Source of the DNA: Bos javanicus
Taxonomy: Eukaryota > Chordata > Mammalia > Artiodactyla > Bovidae
DNA: 64,000 nucleotides
Direction: 5' to 3'
NCBI RefSeq assembly: GCF_032452875.1
Contig: NC_083881.1
Location: 64,239,689 to 64,303,688, forward strand
Shown piece by piece: positions 63,571-64,000 of this stretch. The notes below the pieces were generated by a model. It ran no database searches, was not told the DNA's origin, and saw nothing but the letters and a program-made list of their open reading frames with translations. Made by a program: the position numbers and the translations under genes. The number at the start of each line of letters is the position of its first letter. Position 1 is the stretch's first letter.

Positions 63571-64000
63571 GCTTTAATTCTTCACCTCTATGATTTCTTC
63601 AAAGAGGAAGACAAGAAAAAGTTTGTTCCCTGTAATAGGCAGGAGATTCTCCACTGGTGGAAATCTATAAGAAGAGAGAAAATAATACCAGAGCTGACAT
63701 CCACCTGCCCAAACAGCGGAGGTTGAACTGAATGAATGATACCTCAATATTCTCTTTACTTTGTATGTTCACTTCAACAGTTTAGAGACACAAATGTTAA
63801 AAAAAAAAAACCAAAAACTTCTTCCAAAGGTGGAAGCACAATTTTACAGCATTTAGTTCTATTAATAAGATAGCATTCGTGGTTCTATAAGCACAGTTTG
63901 TCTATAACAGTATTTTAAGAAATTAGTTTATTTTTCACAGACTATAAGAGCTTCATACGTTCGTACAAGCATACAATGAACATGTACTGTGAACCAGGTG
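63571..64000. other. SPAG1 intron to window end
   Basis: No exon found. The missing SPAG1 N-terminal exons must lie beyond the window. Confidence 0.5.

Noticed and set aside
1..64000. CRISPR arrays, phage, operons or defence systems
   Set aside because: The sequence is mammalian; the tandem repeats present are a minisatellite and retrotransposon tails, with no spacer structure or bacterial genes.
60823..64000. Further upstream SPAG1 exons
   Set aside because: I looked on the minus strand for the first TPR helix pair of block 1 and the N-terminal segments and found no match flanked by splice sites.

Overview
The window is mammalian nuclear DNA from a ruminant, most likely a bovid. The evidence is the density of Bov-B (RTE-type) LINE fragments, Bov-tA and Bov-A2 SINEs and CHR-type SINEs, together with L1 and old MIR copies. 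I see no prokaryotic operons, phage, CRISPR or plasmid features. Most long open frames here are accidental readings of Bov-B, SINE or minisatellite DNA.

The only protein-coding gene I can support is SPAG1 (sperm-associated antigen 1), on the minus strand. Twelve coding exons can be placed to the base, from 60822 down to the stop codon at 5040-5042, with a 3' UTR ending near 4112. They join in frame into 705 residues; the first roughly 220 residues must lie beyond position 64000. The visible protein has the end of TPR block 1, an acidic linker, a Gly/Ala/Pro-rich linker, TPR blocks 2 and 3 with HSP90-type carboxylate-clamp residues, and the C-terminal RPAP3-type domain. SPAG1 is a cytoplasmic co-chaperone needed to assemble axonemal dynein arms.

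Layout: 1-4110 is intergenic L1 plus SINE DNA. 4112-31163 holds the last nine coding exons, separated by introns carrying SINEs, a 32-bp G-rich minisatellite (15048-15580) and a Bov-B 3' end. 30540-31400 is a dense CpG island centred on one exon. 31164-54895 is a single 23.7-kb intron filled with nested L1, Bov-B and Bov-A2 insertions, including a nearly complete but decayed Bov-B. 54896-60822 carries three more exons. 60823-64000 is intron with nested SINEs and MIRs.

Points worth a second look are a GC-AG intron next to a G-quadruplex-prone minisatellite; a CpG-island exon with a strongly placed internal ATG that may be an alternative promoter; an apparently lost P-loop motif in the penultimate coding exon; a Bov-B foldback; a Bov-B copy with a 5' inversion and internal deletion; and paired perfect palindromes at an L1 tail. 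I found no evidence for an undescribed multi-gene system.
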